A stretch of 64,000 nucleotides of DNA, taken from positions 1 through 64,000 of the forward strand of contig JADGEH010000007.1 of the NCBI GenBank assembly GCA_016744475.1. Direction: 5' to 3'. The notes under the pieces were generated by a model that was not told the DNA's origin, ran no database searches, and saw nothing but the letters and a program-made list of their open reading frames with translations. Shown here piece by piece: positions 1-8,245 of the stretch (positions are counted from its first letter, which is position 1; every line of letters begins with the position of its first letter). The stretch comes from Thiotrichales bacterium. GTDB taxonomy: Bacteria > Pseudomonadota > Gammaproteobacteria > Beggiatoales > Beggiatoaceae. A program made the translations under genes and the position numbers.

Positions 1-240
1 GGTGGCACCAGCGATGCGAAGGGTTTTGGTTCGCATCGCGGGTGTTGCCAAGACACAATGTATTGGCCGTATAGTCATGGGGGAAGGCAGTGGCCGTAGT
101 AGCGGAGTGCGAAGGTGACTGGGTGATACCGGACGTGTCGGGGCACCAAAATAGCGTCTCGCGCCCACTTAAGACGTTCTAAGGACAAGGATGTCCGGTA
201 AACACCTCTTAAACGATGCGAGACACCACAATAAAATGTT
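1..240 (+). ncRNA. Candidate structured RNA (family unknown)
   Basis: No convincing gene is visible, but the stretch is rich in nested complementary segments. Positions 1-49 form a long hairpin: a 9-bp outer stem (with G-U pairs) around a perfect 10-bp stem, GCGATGCGAA with TTCGCATCGC. Around 153-222 three nested stems are visible: GTCTCGC/GCGAGAC outside, TTAAGA/TCTTAA inside it, and GGACA/TGTCC innermost. A last hairpin at about 220-252 (AGACACCACA/TGTGGTGTCT) could be the 3' end or a terminator, though no strong T run follows. The purine-rich middle loosely recalls group II intron RNA, but I see no domain V and no reverse transcriptase. The 5' part may lie outside the window. The pairing is read directly; RNA identity and strand are inference. 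Confidence 0.35.
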
Positions 241-320
241 TGTGTGGTGTCTGTTTGAATAAAAAATCAACATCCAACTTAGTAAACCAGTCATCAGTCA
301 GAGACTATAGCAAGATGACA

Positions 321-354
321 TCAGTTATTAAGACTGGCAGTCTTGGGTTTAGCT
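321..354 (+). repeat. Short hairpin repeat, copy 1
   Basis: A small palindrome, AAGACT-GGC-AGTCTT, with flanks that recur at 44489-44540 inside a dead IS4-like transposase. The copy here lacks the 17-bp interior of the other. The rest of 241-460 shows no gene or clear signal. Confidence 0.5.
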
Positions 355-460
355 ATAAGTAGGTAGGCAAAAATTCACTAACAAAAATTTACCTTAATAT
401 CTGTTCCTATGCAAAATCACACGCTATACGCCCTGGTTTTATTCAGCTTTCACCCCTAAT

Positions 461-691
461 TCACGACCAAAAACGTCTTTTTTTCTTTTCGCTCACTACA
501 ATAATTACGGGTTGTGCACTGGCATCAATGCTACCACTGCTTTGTAATTCAGCAACACAAGCTTGCACTTCATCTAACAAACCTCCTGAATGGCCTTTTC
601 TCAATGCTTTAACACGTTTTGATTTATGTTTACCTAAATCAATTAAAATCGGTGCTTGGGTTTCACCGGTGTCTTTTTCTTCAATGCTCAT
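461..691 (-). CDS. Small conserved protein, DUF6200-like
   Basis: A 76-residue protein with no signal peptide or membrane segment. The N-terminal part reads APILIDLGKHKSKRVKALRKG and the tail is hydrophobic then basic (VIIVVSEKKKRR). From memory this fits the DUF6200 family, whose members start with a PxxxDLGKxxxK-type stretch; function unknown. A ribosome site (AAGGA) lies 8 bases before the ATG. It is 12 bases downstream of the 100-aa basic protein, so the two are very likely co-transcribed. They are the last genes of a run that includes a FeeM-like acyltransferase, a radical SAM protein and a methyltransferase. Confidence 0.7.
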   Translation of the reverse strand: MSIEEKDTGETQAPILIDLGKHKSKRVKALRKGHSGGLLDEVQACVAELQSSGSIDASAQPVIIVVSEKKKRRFWS

Positions 692-703
692 AAGATGTTC
701 CTT

Positions 704-1006
704 TTAGCGCAGTAGGGGCAATTTCAAAACTTTAAGCTGTTTTTTGGCAGCACGATAACTATTGTAATTTAAGTCACGTAACCAACCATCTTTTTTCTTA
801 CGCTTAGATTTGTCATGACGTTGTAAATAGATTTTCACTGATTTTTGCTGAGCTTTACCCAGTTTACGAATGGTTTTATCTAATGGCTTGAGTAATGCTG
901 AGGTTTTCTTTTTTTTCTTTTTTGGCGCTTTATACAACAAGGTCGTTTGACCTGCTGGAGTGAGAACCGTGATACGGCGGATGGAACGGCTTAATCTCAG
1001 TTGCAT
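704..1006 (-). CDS. Small highly basic protein, DUF6312-like
   Basis: A 100-residue, very lysine/arginine-rich protein with no signal peptide or membrane helix. It starts with a short strand-like segment (RRITVLTPAG), has a KKKKKK run near residue 30, and a conserved-looking core YLQRHDKSKRKKKDGWLRDL followed by NSYRAAKK. The RHxxSxRKxxDGWLRDL core matches what I recall of DUF6312, which has no known function; nucleic-acid binding is possible from charge alone but is not shown. A strong ribosome site (AAGGAGA) precedes the ATG by 5 bases. It sits 60 bases after the acyltransferase gene and 12 bases before the DUF6200-like gene, so it is probably part of the same operon. Confidence 0.72.
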   Translation of the reverse strand: MQLRLSRSIRRITVLTPAGQTTLLYKAPKKKKKKTSALLKPLDKTIRKLGKAQQKSVKIYLQRHDKSKRKKKDGWLRDLNYNSYRAAKKQLKVLKLPLLR

Positions 1007-1066
1007 GATATTCTCCTTAGACTACGTTGTGGGTTTGCTATAAATCTAAGCATATTTGCCATTAGC

Positions 1067-1642
1067 CTAGATGATATTTTTGAATCTTTCCCAACCACTA
1101 GAGACTTCCATTTGCATTAAAACTAATGGGAGCTTGACATTATTATCAACAGACGCTGTTTTACTTGCCAATACGGTGGCACCGATAATACGCTGATAAA
1201 CCTTGACATGTTTTTGATTAAAAACAAAAAGACAAAGATCATAGCCTTTTTCTTGTGCGGTACGAAATGTTTCTTTGATAAGTTCAAGCACTAAACGGCG
1301 GTTGTAACGATATTCTTGAGTGGTGGCGATGCGCCAAGTCGCGCATAGATTGCCATTAAAATGCGCCCGAACATGGTCGGTTTCTGCTTTAAAGTAAACA
1401 TCGGTATATAACCCCTGCGAGCCATCTAATGTGAGTGATACTGTGCCGACAATATGCTGATTTTTTTCTGCAATAATAATTGTTGTTTGCGGAATAGTAT
1501 CCAGATGTGGGTAGCTGATAATTTTTCCATCTGCGCGAGGTAAAATATCGCCTACCGCAACCAAGCTGTCGTGGGTAAGGCGATAGACTTCATCCATACG
1601 GGATATATCTGTTAACCGGTTGATAATATAGTCTACAGCCAT
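1067..1642 (-). CDS. FeeM-like N-acyl amino acid synthase / GNAT acyltransferase
   Basis: A 191-residue soluble protein of the acyl-homoserine-lactone-synthase/FeeM branch of the GNAT fold. Visible hallmarks are the N-terminal substrate-loop region with Y-P-H-x(4)-P-Q-T, a central beta segment IVGTVSLTLDGSQGL, an ETD-x-R element and the late NPKH-like NQKHVKVYQRIIGA. Known FeeM proteins transfer a fatty acyl chain, usually from acyl-carrier protein, to an amino acid; the substrate here cannot be read. A strong AAGGAGAG ribosome site precedes the start. It lies 43 bases after the radical SAM gene and 60 bases before the basic protein, same strand. The context suggests a small lipid-like product, but this is inference. 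A generic GNAT role remains possible. Confidence 0.7.
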   Translation of the reverse strand: MAVDYIINRLTDISRMDEVYRLTHDSLVAVGDILPRADGKIISYPHLDTIPQTTIIIAEKNQHIVGTVSLTLDGSQGLYTDVYFKAETDHVRAHFNGNLCATWRIATTQEYRYNRRLVLELIKETFRTAQEKGYDLCLFVFNQKHVKVYQRIIGATVLASKTASVDNNVKLPLVLMQMEVSSGWERFKNII

Positions 1643-1685
1643 TTTGCTTACATCTCTCCTTACCGTTGTTTTTCCAGATAAAAGA

Positions 1686-3248
1686 TTACAAATTGCTTTG
1701 TATCCAATGATCGCCAGAACGCATATTTTTAGCTAATGTGTGCAGATGGTAGTGCATGGCACAGGTGACGATAAAGTATAACCAGAGTGCCGGATTAAAC
1801 TGTTTGAACATGAGGTGTTTAAAGTGCTTACGATACACAGCGACCATACTGCGATCCGGCAAAGAACGCATTAAGTGGTGATAAAACAAGAAGGTTTTAA
1901 GCATAAATCCACTTTGCGCTTTGACATATTGCCAGGGATGTTTTTTCCAATACGGTTTTCGCCCGCGCCCAAAATCAAGCTTACCTTCAATAAATAGCGC
2001 TTCGATGCGCCCAAAAAAAGCATCGGGTTCATACAATGCATTCATCACATCAATGTAACCATCGCGCAGTTCTTCTCGACTGAGTAATTTGGGAATCACA
2101 TTCGTGCCAAATTCATTCATATCACGCAAATCTAAACGTTCTTCTTCAGCAAGTCGTTTATACAAGGGGGTGCGCGGAATGGCATGGAGCATACCAATAC
2201 CGGCAATAGGGATGCGCGCTTCTTTAATGAATTCTTTTTGTGCGGCAAAAATACTCGTATCATCATGATCAAAGCCCAAAATCATGCCGCATGTGACTTC
2301 CATACCGGCATCTTGAATTTTTATCACTTGTTCAGTCATTGATAATGCGCTTTTGATATTTTGATTTTTGCGGGTTTCTTTTAATGAATCTGCATTGGGT
2401 GATTCAATACCAATGAATACTTTGGTGATATTAGCTTCAACCATCAATTGCATGAGTTCATCATCCTTGGATAAATCCAGGGATACTTCGGTAAAAAAAG
2501 TAAAAGGGAAACCGTGTTTCCATTGATAGGCGATGACTTCTTTGAGTAGTAGTTTGATGGCTTTTTTATTGCCAATAAAGTTATCATCCACAATGAATAC
2601 GCGAAGAAAATCTTTAGTGCGCAATGCATCCAGCTCATTAATGATTTGTTGCGCATTCTTGAGTCGCGGTTTGCGTCCAAAGGTCACGATAATATCGCAA
2701 AACTCGCATAAAAATGGGCAGCCTCTGGAAAACTGTATGCTGCCGTTGATGTAATGTTTGGCTTTCAATAAATCGGTACGAGGTACAGGAATACTAGTCA
2801 TGTCAGTGGGTTCTGTTTGCTCGTAGCGTTTTTGATGCGTCCCCTGTTTCCAATCGAGCAAAAACTGCGGCCATGTTCGTTCAGCTTCACCAATAAAAAT
2901 GGCATCGCATAGTCCATCAAAATAATCTTGTTTAACTGTGACCCAAGGGCCTCCCACTACAGTAAAGATATGGCGTTTTTTCAGTTCATTGAGAATTTCC
3001 ACCATGCGGAAACGCTGTACACTCATGCCGGTCAGCCCAACTAAATCTGCTTTTGCAACACGTTCAAAATCAATCTCTTCAATATTTTCATCAATCAAGG
3101 TGATCTGATGTTCTTCTGGGGTGAGCGCTGCGAGTAATGGAAGTGCCGCTGTTGGCATATTGGAACTTTTGCCTAAAAAGGGTAAGGCATACTCCATTCC
3201 CCAAAATGAAATACCAAATTTCGGATTAATCAGCACAATATCAGCCAT
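1686..3248 (-). CDS. B12-binding radical SAM protein (DUF4070 type)
   Basis: A 520-residue protein. Residues 1-135 resemble a cobalamin-binding Rossmann domain (LIDENIEEID, then GLTGMSVQRF and VVGGPWVTV) without the DxHxxG motif that supplies a lower His ligand. The radical SAM core follows, with the CxxxCxxC cluster in SRGCPFLCEFCDI near residue 175 and a GIESPN strand near 280. The last 170 residues fit the DUF4070 extension of this class. Such proteins typically methylate unactivated carbons or otherwise modify lipids and natural products; the substrate is unknown. Its ATG overlaps the stop of the upstream methyltransferase gene (TAATG), so the two are translationally coupled. Confidence 0.88.
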   Translation of the reverse strand: MADIVLINPKFGISFWGMEYALPFLGKSSNMPTAALPLLAALTPEEHQITLIDENIEEIDFERVAKADLVGLTGMSVQRFRMVEILNELKKRHIFTVVGGPWVTVKQDYFDGLCDAIFIGEAERTWPQFLLDWKQGTHQKRYEQTEPTDMTSIPVPRTDLLKAKHYINGSIQFSRGCPFLCEFCDIIVTFGRKPRLKNAQQIINELDALRTKDFLRVFIVDDNFIGNKKAIKLLLKEVIAYQWKHGFPFTFFTEVSLDLSKDDELMQLMVEANITKVFIGIESPNADSLKETRKNQNIKSALSMTEQVIKIQDAGMEVTCGMILGFDHDDTSIFAAQKEFIKEARIPIAGIGMLHAIPRTPLYKRLAEEERLDLRDMNEFGTNVIPKLLSREELRDGYIDVMNALYEPDAFFGRIEALFIEGKLDFGRGRKPYWKKHPWQYVKAQSGFMLKTFLFYHHLMRSLPDRSMVAVYRKHFKHLMFKQFNPALWLYFIVTCAMHYHLHTLAKNMRSGDHWIQSNL

Positions 3249-4141
3249 TAGGTTTTCCTCATGATTTGAGCCACCGTTATTGCTTCAGAACGGTCATAGG
3301 TTTGTGGGCGAGAAGAGCCAAGATAGTGTGCGCCCAATAAGGCTCCGTGGGTAGTTTTTTCTAATGTGTATTGGTGAGTGCGCAGAAAATCTGCCAGCTT
3401 ATCTCTACCAATGACCCAACGGATGGATTCTTTTTGTGTTTTCAAATAAAGTTTAAGTAGAATACGGCTGGTATTTTCTGGGCTATCGGGGGGTTCTAAG
3501 GAGGTGAAAATAATTCTTGCATCAGCATTCATTAAATCTCGTAATGATTGAAAGAAATTGACAACCTCACTCTGATCAAGATACATCAATACACCTTCAC
3601 TAATGAATAAAGTGGGTTTGGTTGAGTCAAAGCAAGTTTCTTGCACTAGAAAATCAGCAATATTTTTTTTGCTAAAATCAATATCTAATAAATAAAAATT
3701 GTCAGTTGGAGTCACCGCCTTACGTTTTATCAAAGAAATATCTTGGCGATCTAGTTCAATAAAGCAAGCTTGTGGATAACGGGTATGCAAGCGCCATAAT
3801 AAAGTATCCAGTCCAGCTCCTAAATTAACAATTTGCTTAACCCCTGCATCCAAAGCCTGCTGTACGGTATCTTCTATGAATCGCTTACGCAATACATAGT
3901 GCAACCTAAGACCGGGTGCTAATAAGTATTCTATAAAGGGAGATAAGGTCTGAAACCAAGTATTCTCTACATGACGTAGATACATCGCCCCTTCTTCAGA
4001 AGAAGCCAGCATGTGTCGGCTGGCTGCACTTACCTCTTCAGGAACAATACCCGCGTAATGCGGATCAGCAGCAATCAGTAGAATGCCTTGTTGAACATTA
4101 AAAGCCGTTGTACTGGCTTTTTGGGGTTTTATACGCATTTG
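3248..4141 (-). CDS. PPM/LCMT-family SAM-dependent methyltransferase
   Basis: About 297 residues. The SAM-binding loop VNLGAGLDTLLWRL and the acidic loop FIELDRQD are typical of the leucine-carboxyl-methyltransferase-like family (COG3315), whose members are often O-methyltransferases of secondary metabolism. The reading frame stays open up to 4180, but the first 13 codons and the ATG at 4180 lie in the terminal repeat of the element at 4156-4318. I choose the ATG at 4141 because AGGA sits 8 bases before it and the element supplies no ribosome site. The gene ends in TAATG, overlapping the radical SAM start. Substrate unknown; co-location with a FeeM-like enzyme and UbiB-like kinases suggests lipid or quinone-like chemistry, as inference. 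Confidence 0.82.
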   Translation of the reverse strand, partial: QMRIKPQKASTTAFNVQQGILLIAADPHYAGIVPEEVSAASRHMLASSEEGAMYLRHVENTWFQTLSPFIEYLLAPGLRLHYVLRKRFIEDTVQQALDAGVKQIVNLGAGLDTLLWRLHTRYPQACFIELDRQDISLIKRKAVTPTDNFYLLDIDFSKKNIADFLVQETCFDSTKPTLFISEGVLMYLDQSEVVNFFQSLRDLMNADARIIFTSLEPPDSPENTSRILLKLYLKTQKESIRWVIGRDKLADFLRTHQYTLEKTTHGALLGAHYLGSSRPQTYDRSEAITVAQIMRKT

Positions 4142-4155
4142 CTTAATTCCTGCAT

Positions 4156-4318
4156 TAGACTTGTTGCGAGGGGTAGGCATCGTAACGAAAAGGTGTGGTT
4201 TTGAGGCTGTTTTTTCGATTTTTTGAGGCGAATAACGGGTTATTTAACGAAAAAAAGCGGAAAAACAGACCAAAATCCACGCCTTTGCAGTCAATGAATG
4301 CCCCTTGCAACAAGTCTA
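4156..4318. repeat. MITE-like element, family 1 (full copy)
   Basis: About 163 bp with imperfect terminal inverted repeats beginning TAGACTTGTTGC and ending CAAGTCTA. The interior carries CCAAAATCCACGCC near one end and GAGGCGAATAACGGG in the middle. No coding capacity. One end touches the stop codon of the UbiB-like gene at 4320; the other supplies a spurious in-frame ATG to the methyltransferase gene. Confidence 0.85.
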
Positions 4319-4319
4319 T

Positions 4320-6089
4320 TTAAACTTCCCGACATATTCGACATAGCTTGGCAAAAGTACGCTCGATGTAAAGCAGACAAGCAAAAATGATAAACCAGAT
4401 TTGTATATCGAGTATCAGCGACCAATGCAAAGGTAAGAGCCATTGTGCTTCAGGCAAGGCCATTCCTCCGTATTGAGTAAGAAAAACCAGCAATAAATAT
4501 AATCCGCTAAATCTCAAGAGATTAATAGTTATAGTTAGCAGAGTATAAAAACCTTGAGTAATCTTACTACTTGTACCTTCAAACACCTGAGCTAAACGGC
4601 GCACCACTGAACCGCGAAATACCATAGATTCATTTAGACTGATGGGCGCGTCAATGAGGGTTGTTAACTGGGTGCTATCAAATTCTTTATGGCTATCGAG
4701 CATACGTTTCAATACGCGCTGATTGCGTTGGCGAAAATAGCGTTTCATTAAAGTAATGACGCTGATATCAGGAATCAGCTCACGAATAGCAGCATCCAAT
4801 GTCGTGCTGGCGCGCATAAAGCGTAAAATTGACCACGTCATAGTAATTTTGTATTCACCTAACAGTGCAATCACTTCATCATTAACCGAGCTGACGTTTT
4901 TTTCTTTGTACGGTAATTCTTTAATTTGTGAACGTTCTTGCCAAGCTTGCAAAATAGCAGTAAAACTTTCTTTTAATCGGCTTAAATCAGTAGCGGGGAT
5001 GTTATCAGGAAATAGTAAATATAAATCAAATACTTTTGCATATTGACGATTGACTAAGGCTTCCATATAAAGTGAATATTTTTTCAAGAAATCCTGATCA
5101 GAAAAGCCAATACTGCCAAAATCAATAAAAGCAATTTGACTGTCGCGCAAAAGAACAATATTGCCAGGATGTAAATCACCGTGAAAAAGGTTGTCTTCAA
5201 ATAATTGGCGAAGATTAGAGAAAAATAAACGCTGCCCTAAACGCTTAGTCGATATATTATTTTCCTTGCGCCATGCCGCAAGACGATTTGGATCACTATA
5301 GGCTATTTTTAAATAATCAGACATTAATGCGCCTTGTACAAATTCCATGACTAAAATGCGTTTACTACTGTATTTTGAATACACTTTAGGAACGTAAACA
5401 CGATGGCGACGCAAGGTTTTTTTCATGCGCTGCATATTAGCAATTTCATAGTGATAATCCAGTTCTTCTTCCATTAGTTGTTCTATTTCCCACAACATAT
5501 CTGACCAGCGCATGTGCGGGCTAATGGCAAACACACCCAGCAAACGAATAAACACACGGATGACTGCAATATCACGGAGAAACGTTTTATGCGCATCGGG
5601 TTTGCGCACTTTAACCGCCACCCAAACCTTTTCTTGTTTTAAGTAAGCGCGATGTACTTGAGAAATGGAAGCTGCTGCAAAAGGTGTATCAGCAAAGACG
5701 CTGAAATACTCTTCCAACGGTGCGCCTAAATCGTCTTCTATTTGTTGTCGAGAAAGAACAGGATCGAAACCGTGGGCTTGATCTTGTAATTTGCTCAATT
5801 CTTCGCACACTTGTGCGGGTAAAATATCCACGCGCAAGGATAATAATTGACCGATTTTTATCCACAACACGCCCATTTTTTGAAAAAAATGTCCTAATAA
5901 TTGGCCTACTACTGTCGGCTGTGCTTTTCCGCGTAGTTTCAACCATAACAACTGCCCCCCTAGTTTCAATAATTGCATCAGTAAATATCCCACGCGCAAA
6001 TGGGCTGCTGAGGCAATGTCATCAATTTTAATCGGTTGGCGTTCTTCTGGATGAATCAGCGGTGTAGGGATACGTTTTTTTTTCAGCAC
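4320..6089 (-). CDS. AarF/UbiB/ABC1-family atypical kinase
   Basis: A 589-residue membrane-associated protein of the UbiB/ABC1 family, which supports quinone or other isoprenoid-lipid metabolism in bacteria. All hallmarks are present: KIGQLLSLR with the family KxGQ motif near residue 76, an Ala-rich loop AAASISQVHRA, the lysine strand VAVKV, HGDLHPGN and an intact DFG (IDFGSIGF). Two hydrophobic helices near residues 510-575 should anchor it in the membrane. The start is GTG, 2 bases after the stop of a paralogous gene, so the two are co-transcribed. E. coli UbiB is about 546 aa. There are no ubi genes nearby; the neighbours instead are methyltransferase, radical SAM and acyltransferase genes. 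The TAA stop abuts a MITE-like element. Confidence 0.88.
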   Translation of the reverse strand: MLKKKRIPTPLIHPEERQPIKIDDIASAAHLRVGYLLMQLLKLGGQLLWLKLRGKAQPTVVGQLLGHFFQKMGVLWIKIGQLLSLRVDILPAQVCEELSKLQDQAHGFDPVLSRQQIEDDLGAPLEEYFSVFADTPFAAASISQVHRAYLKQEKVWVAVKVRKPDAHKTFLRDIAVIRVFIRLLGVFAISPHMRWSDMLWEIEQLMEEELDYHYEIANMQRMKKTLRRHRVYVPKVYSKYSSKRILVMEFVQGALMSDYLKIAYSDPNRLAAWRKENNISTKRLGQRLFFSNLRQLFEDNLFHGDLHPGNIVLLRDSQIAFIDFGSIGFSDQDFLKKYSLYMEALVNRQYAKVFDLYLLFPDNIPATDLSRLKESFTAILQAWQERSQIKELPYKEKNVSSVNDEVIALLGEYKITMTWSILRFMRASTTLDAAIRELIPDISVITLMKRYFRQRNQRVLKRMLDSHKEFDSTQLTTLIDAPISLNESMVFRGSVVRRLAQVFEGTSSKITQGFYTLLTITINLLRFSGLYLLLVFLTQYGGMALPEAQWLLPLHWSLILDIQIWFIIFACLLYIERTFAKLCRICREV

Positions 6090-6091
6090 AA

Positions 6092-7897
6092 TTAAATCGC
6101 CGCGTGTATATCAGGAATCATAATTTCTATTTGTTCAAAGCGTTTCTTCAAGCGTCTGCAAAGCAAAAACAAAAAGCCTGAAACTACAACACCGCTGCTC
6201 CATAGCAAACAGTTGTTAGGTAATGCCGAGACAATATTTGCTAGTTGTTTACCTATAAAAAACTCGAATGAGCCCCCCATACAGTGAGTAAAGAATGTGA
6301 TGCTACAAAAACCACATAGGCAGAAGAAAAATAGCGTAGCGAGACTAAAAAATGTACTAATGACATAACCGGTACTGGTAGTTTTGCCTTGTACTGATTG
6401 TGCTTGACGGCGCAAGATACTTTGCTGGAAAAGGGTAAATTCAGCGATTTGCTTAGGCAATTCGGCTGCTGCATCCAGACTGCGTGGTAATCGTTTTGGC
6501 ATTTGGCGTATCTGTTGTTTAACACCACGTCGGTGGGCGTAATGAAAATAACGGAGCAAATAATGTCGGTAATTCAATTCTGAACTTAAAGCGTTTAATG
6601 AAGCATCTAAATTGCTCAAAGCCATACTCATTTTAGATAGCGGCCATTGCACGATAAAATGATGTTGAAAAGCAATTTTATTGACTTGTAAAAACATATA
6701 GGTCATTGACTTTTCTGCGTAGGGAATGCCTTTAATATAGGTTTGTGTGTGCCAACGTCGCCAAATGCGCACTAAATCTGCTTTCACAATACTGACATCC
6801 ACGGCTGGCAAGCGTGAGGTTAATAATAAGTAAATATCTGCTGCTGTCGCATAGTTTTGACTAGCAATACTTTGTAAACAGATGCGGTATTTATCCAGTA
6901 ATTCGGCTTCCATAGAAGACATACGACGACAATCAAGCACTGCAATACGACTATCGCGTAGCAATACCACATTACCAGGGTGCATATCAGCATGAAATAA
7001 ATTGTCTTCAAAAATCTGCCGATAAACCGATGAAAATAAACGCTTTGCTACTCGTTTAGGCTGAATATTATTGTCTTTCAACCAATGCTGCAAACGTGTT
7101 GGATCATTCTGTTGTAAAGCAATAAAATCAGACATCAGCGCTGCACGAATAAACTCCATCACTAATACACGCTGACCACTGTAACGCCTAAACGTATCTG
7201 GTACATACACGCCGTGAGGCTGTAGTTTTTTCTTTAACCGCCGCAGCGACGATTCTTCATAACGAGAATCCAATTCACGTTGGGTCATTTCTTTGGCTTG
7301 GACACATAACTCATCCCAACGCAATGCCGGATAAATAGAAAAAAAGTCTAATATTTTAATTACCCATTGCATCAATTTGATGTCTTGAGCAAAAACGGCT
7401 TCGATAAAAGGCTTGTGCACTTTTACCGCAACCAAACGTTGTTCATGACGCAAAAAAGCACGGTGTAGCTGTGTCAATGACGTGGTGGCAAAAGGCTTTT
7501 CATCAAACTGAGCATAGATCGATTCCAGGGGGGAACCCGCAGCCTCTGTAATAGATGACTGTATCTCAGAAAATGCTACACCTTGTCCCGTGTCTCTAAT
7601 TTTAGCCAGTTCAGCGCGGATTTCAGCAGGCATCAAATCGCCGCGTGTGGCTAATAATTGTCCTACTTTCAGCCAAACGCTGCCTAATTCTTCCAGAACA
7701 CAACGCAGGCGGGCGGCATAAATACGATGATCGAGGTTTTGCCACTTATTTCGCGCTAGAAAAGTCAGCAGTTCTAAAAAATATCGCACTATCTTGAAGG
7801 TTCTGGCTAACGTTGGTGTATGTGGCGACCTAATGGCGATAGGTGGACGTTCAGAAGGGGATATTAATGAGCTAGGAAGTTGTTGTTCAGTAAGCAT
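6092..7897 (-). CDS. Second AarF/UbiB-like protein, probable pseudokinase
   Basis: A 601-residue paralogue of the next gene, with the same order of motifs and a similar C-terminal pair of hydrophobic segments (near 505-525 and 560-585). It keeps KVGQLLATR, VAVKVHKP and HADMHPGN. The metal-binding DFG, however, reads DCR (VLDCRRMSS), and the Ala-rich loop is changed to ATTSLTQLHRA. Loss of the DFG glycine and aromatic residue suggests weak or no catalysis and a regulatory or partner role to the intact copy, as inference. The frame is intact, so this is not plain decay. It is the first gene of the minus-strand run; no strong ribosome site is visible before the ATG. Confidence 0.85.
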   Translation of the reverse strand: MLTEQQLPSSLISPSERPPIAIRSPHTPTLARTFKIVRYFLELLTFLARNKWQNLDHRIYAARLRCVLEELGSVWLKVGQLLATRGDLMPAEIRAELAKIRDTGQGVAFSEIQSSITEAAGSPLESIYAQFDEKPFATTSLTQLHRAFLRHEQRLVAVKVHKPFIEAVFAQDIKLMQWVIKILDFFSIYPALRWDELCVQAKEMTQRELDSRYEESSLRRLKKKLQPHGVYVPDTFRRYSGQRVLVMEFIRAALMSDFIALQQNDPTRLQHWLKDNNIQPKRVAKRLFSSVYRQIFEDNLFHADMHPGNVVLLRDSRIAVLDCRRMSSMEAELLDKYRICLQSIASQNYATAADIYLLLTSRLPAVDVSIVKADLVRIWRRWHTQTYIKGIPYAEKSMTYMFLQVNKIAFQHHFIVQWPLSKMSMALSNLDASLNALSSELNYRHYLLRYFHYAHRRGVKQQIRQMPKRLPRSLDAAAELPKQIAEFTLFQQSILRRQAQSVQGKTTSTGYVISTFFSLATLFFFCLCGFCSITFFTHCMGGSFEFFIGKQLANIVSALPNNCLLWSSGVVVSGFLFLLCRRLKKRFEQIEIMIPDIHAAI

Positions 7898-7940
7898 TCA
7901 TAGAGTCTAGGCTATAATGCCAACAAGATCACTTTATTTT

Positions 7941-8100
7941 AGAGCCTATACGAAGATGGGGAATCGAAGCGAAAATTCGCTATTTTGAAGCAGGTTTTTC
8001 GGTTTTTTAAGGCGAATAGCGGGCGTGTGTTGATAAAAAGCGGAAAACCTGACCAAAAGGGTGGATTTGCAGCCGATTATCCCGTTTTCGTATAGGCTCT
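7941..8100. repeat. MITE-like element, family 2 (full copy)
   Basis: About 160 bp, AGAGCCTATACGAAGATGGG at one end and CCCGTTTTCGTATAGGCTCT at the other, with GAGCCTATACGAA as inverted terminal sequence. The interior has AAGGCGAATAGCGGG. It lies between the UbiB-like gene start and the aprA terminator. The remainder of 7898-8193 shows no gene. Confidence 0.9.
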
Positions 8101-8193
8101 TAATGGGTATTGCCCAACCATATCGCGTTGATAGCGCAACACGCCTACTCTTTTGCCATTAACAACGGATAAACCTGAGTAAATAACAGACAT

Positions 8194-8224
8194 AAAAAAA
8201 CCGCCCCGAGAGGCGGTTTTTTTA
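8194..8224 (-). terminator. Rho-independent terminator of aprBA
   Basis: A GC-rich stem (ACCGCC/GGCGGT, loop CCGAGA) flanked by A7 and T7 runs, placed 22 bases beyond the aprA stop. The flanking runs would allow it to act in both directions. Confidence 0.93.
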
Positions 8225-8245
8225 TCAGACTAAATTAAACAACTA

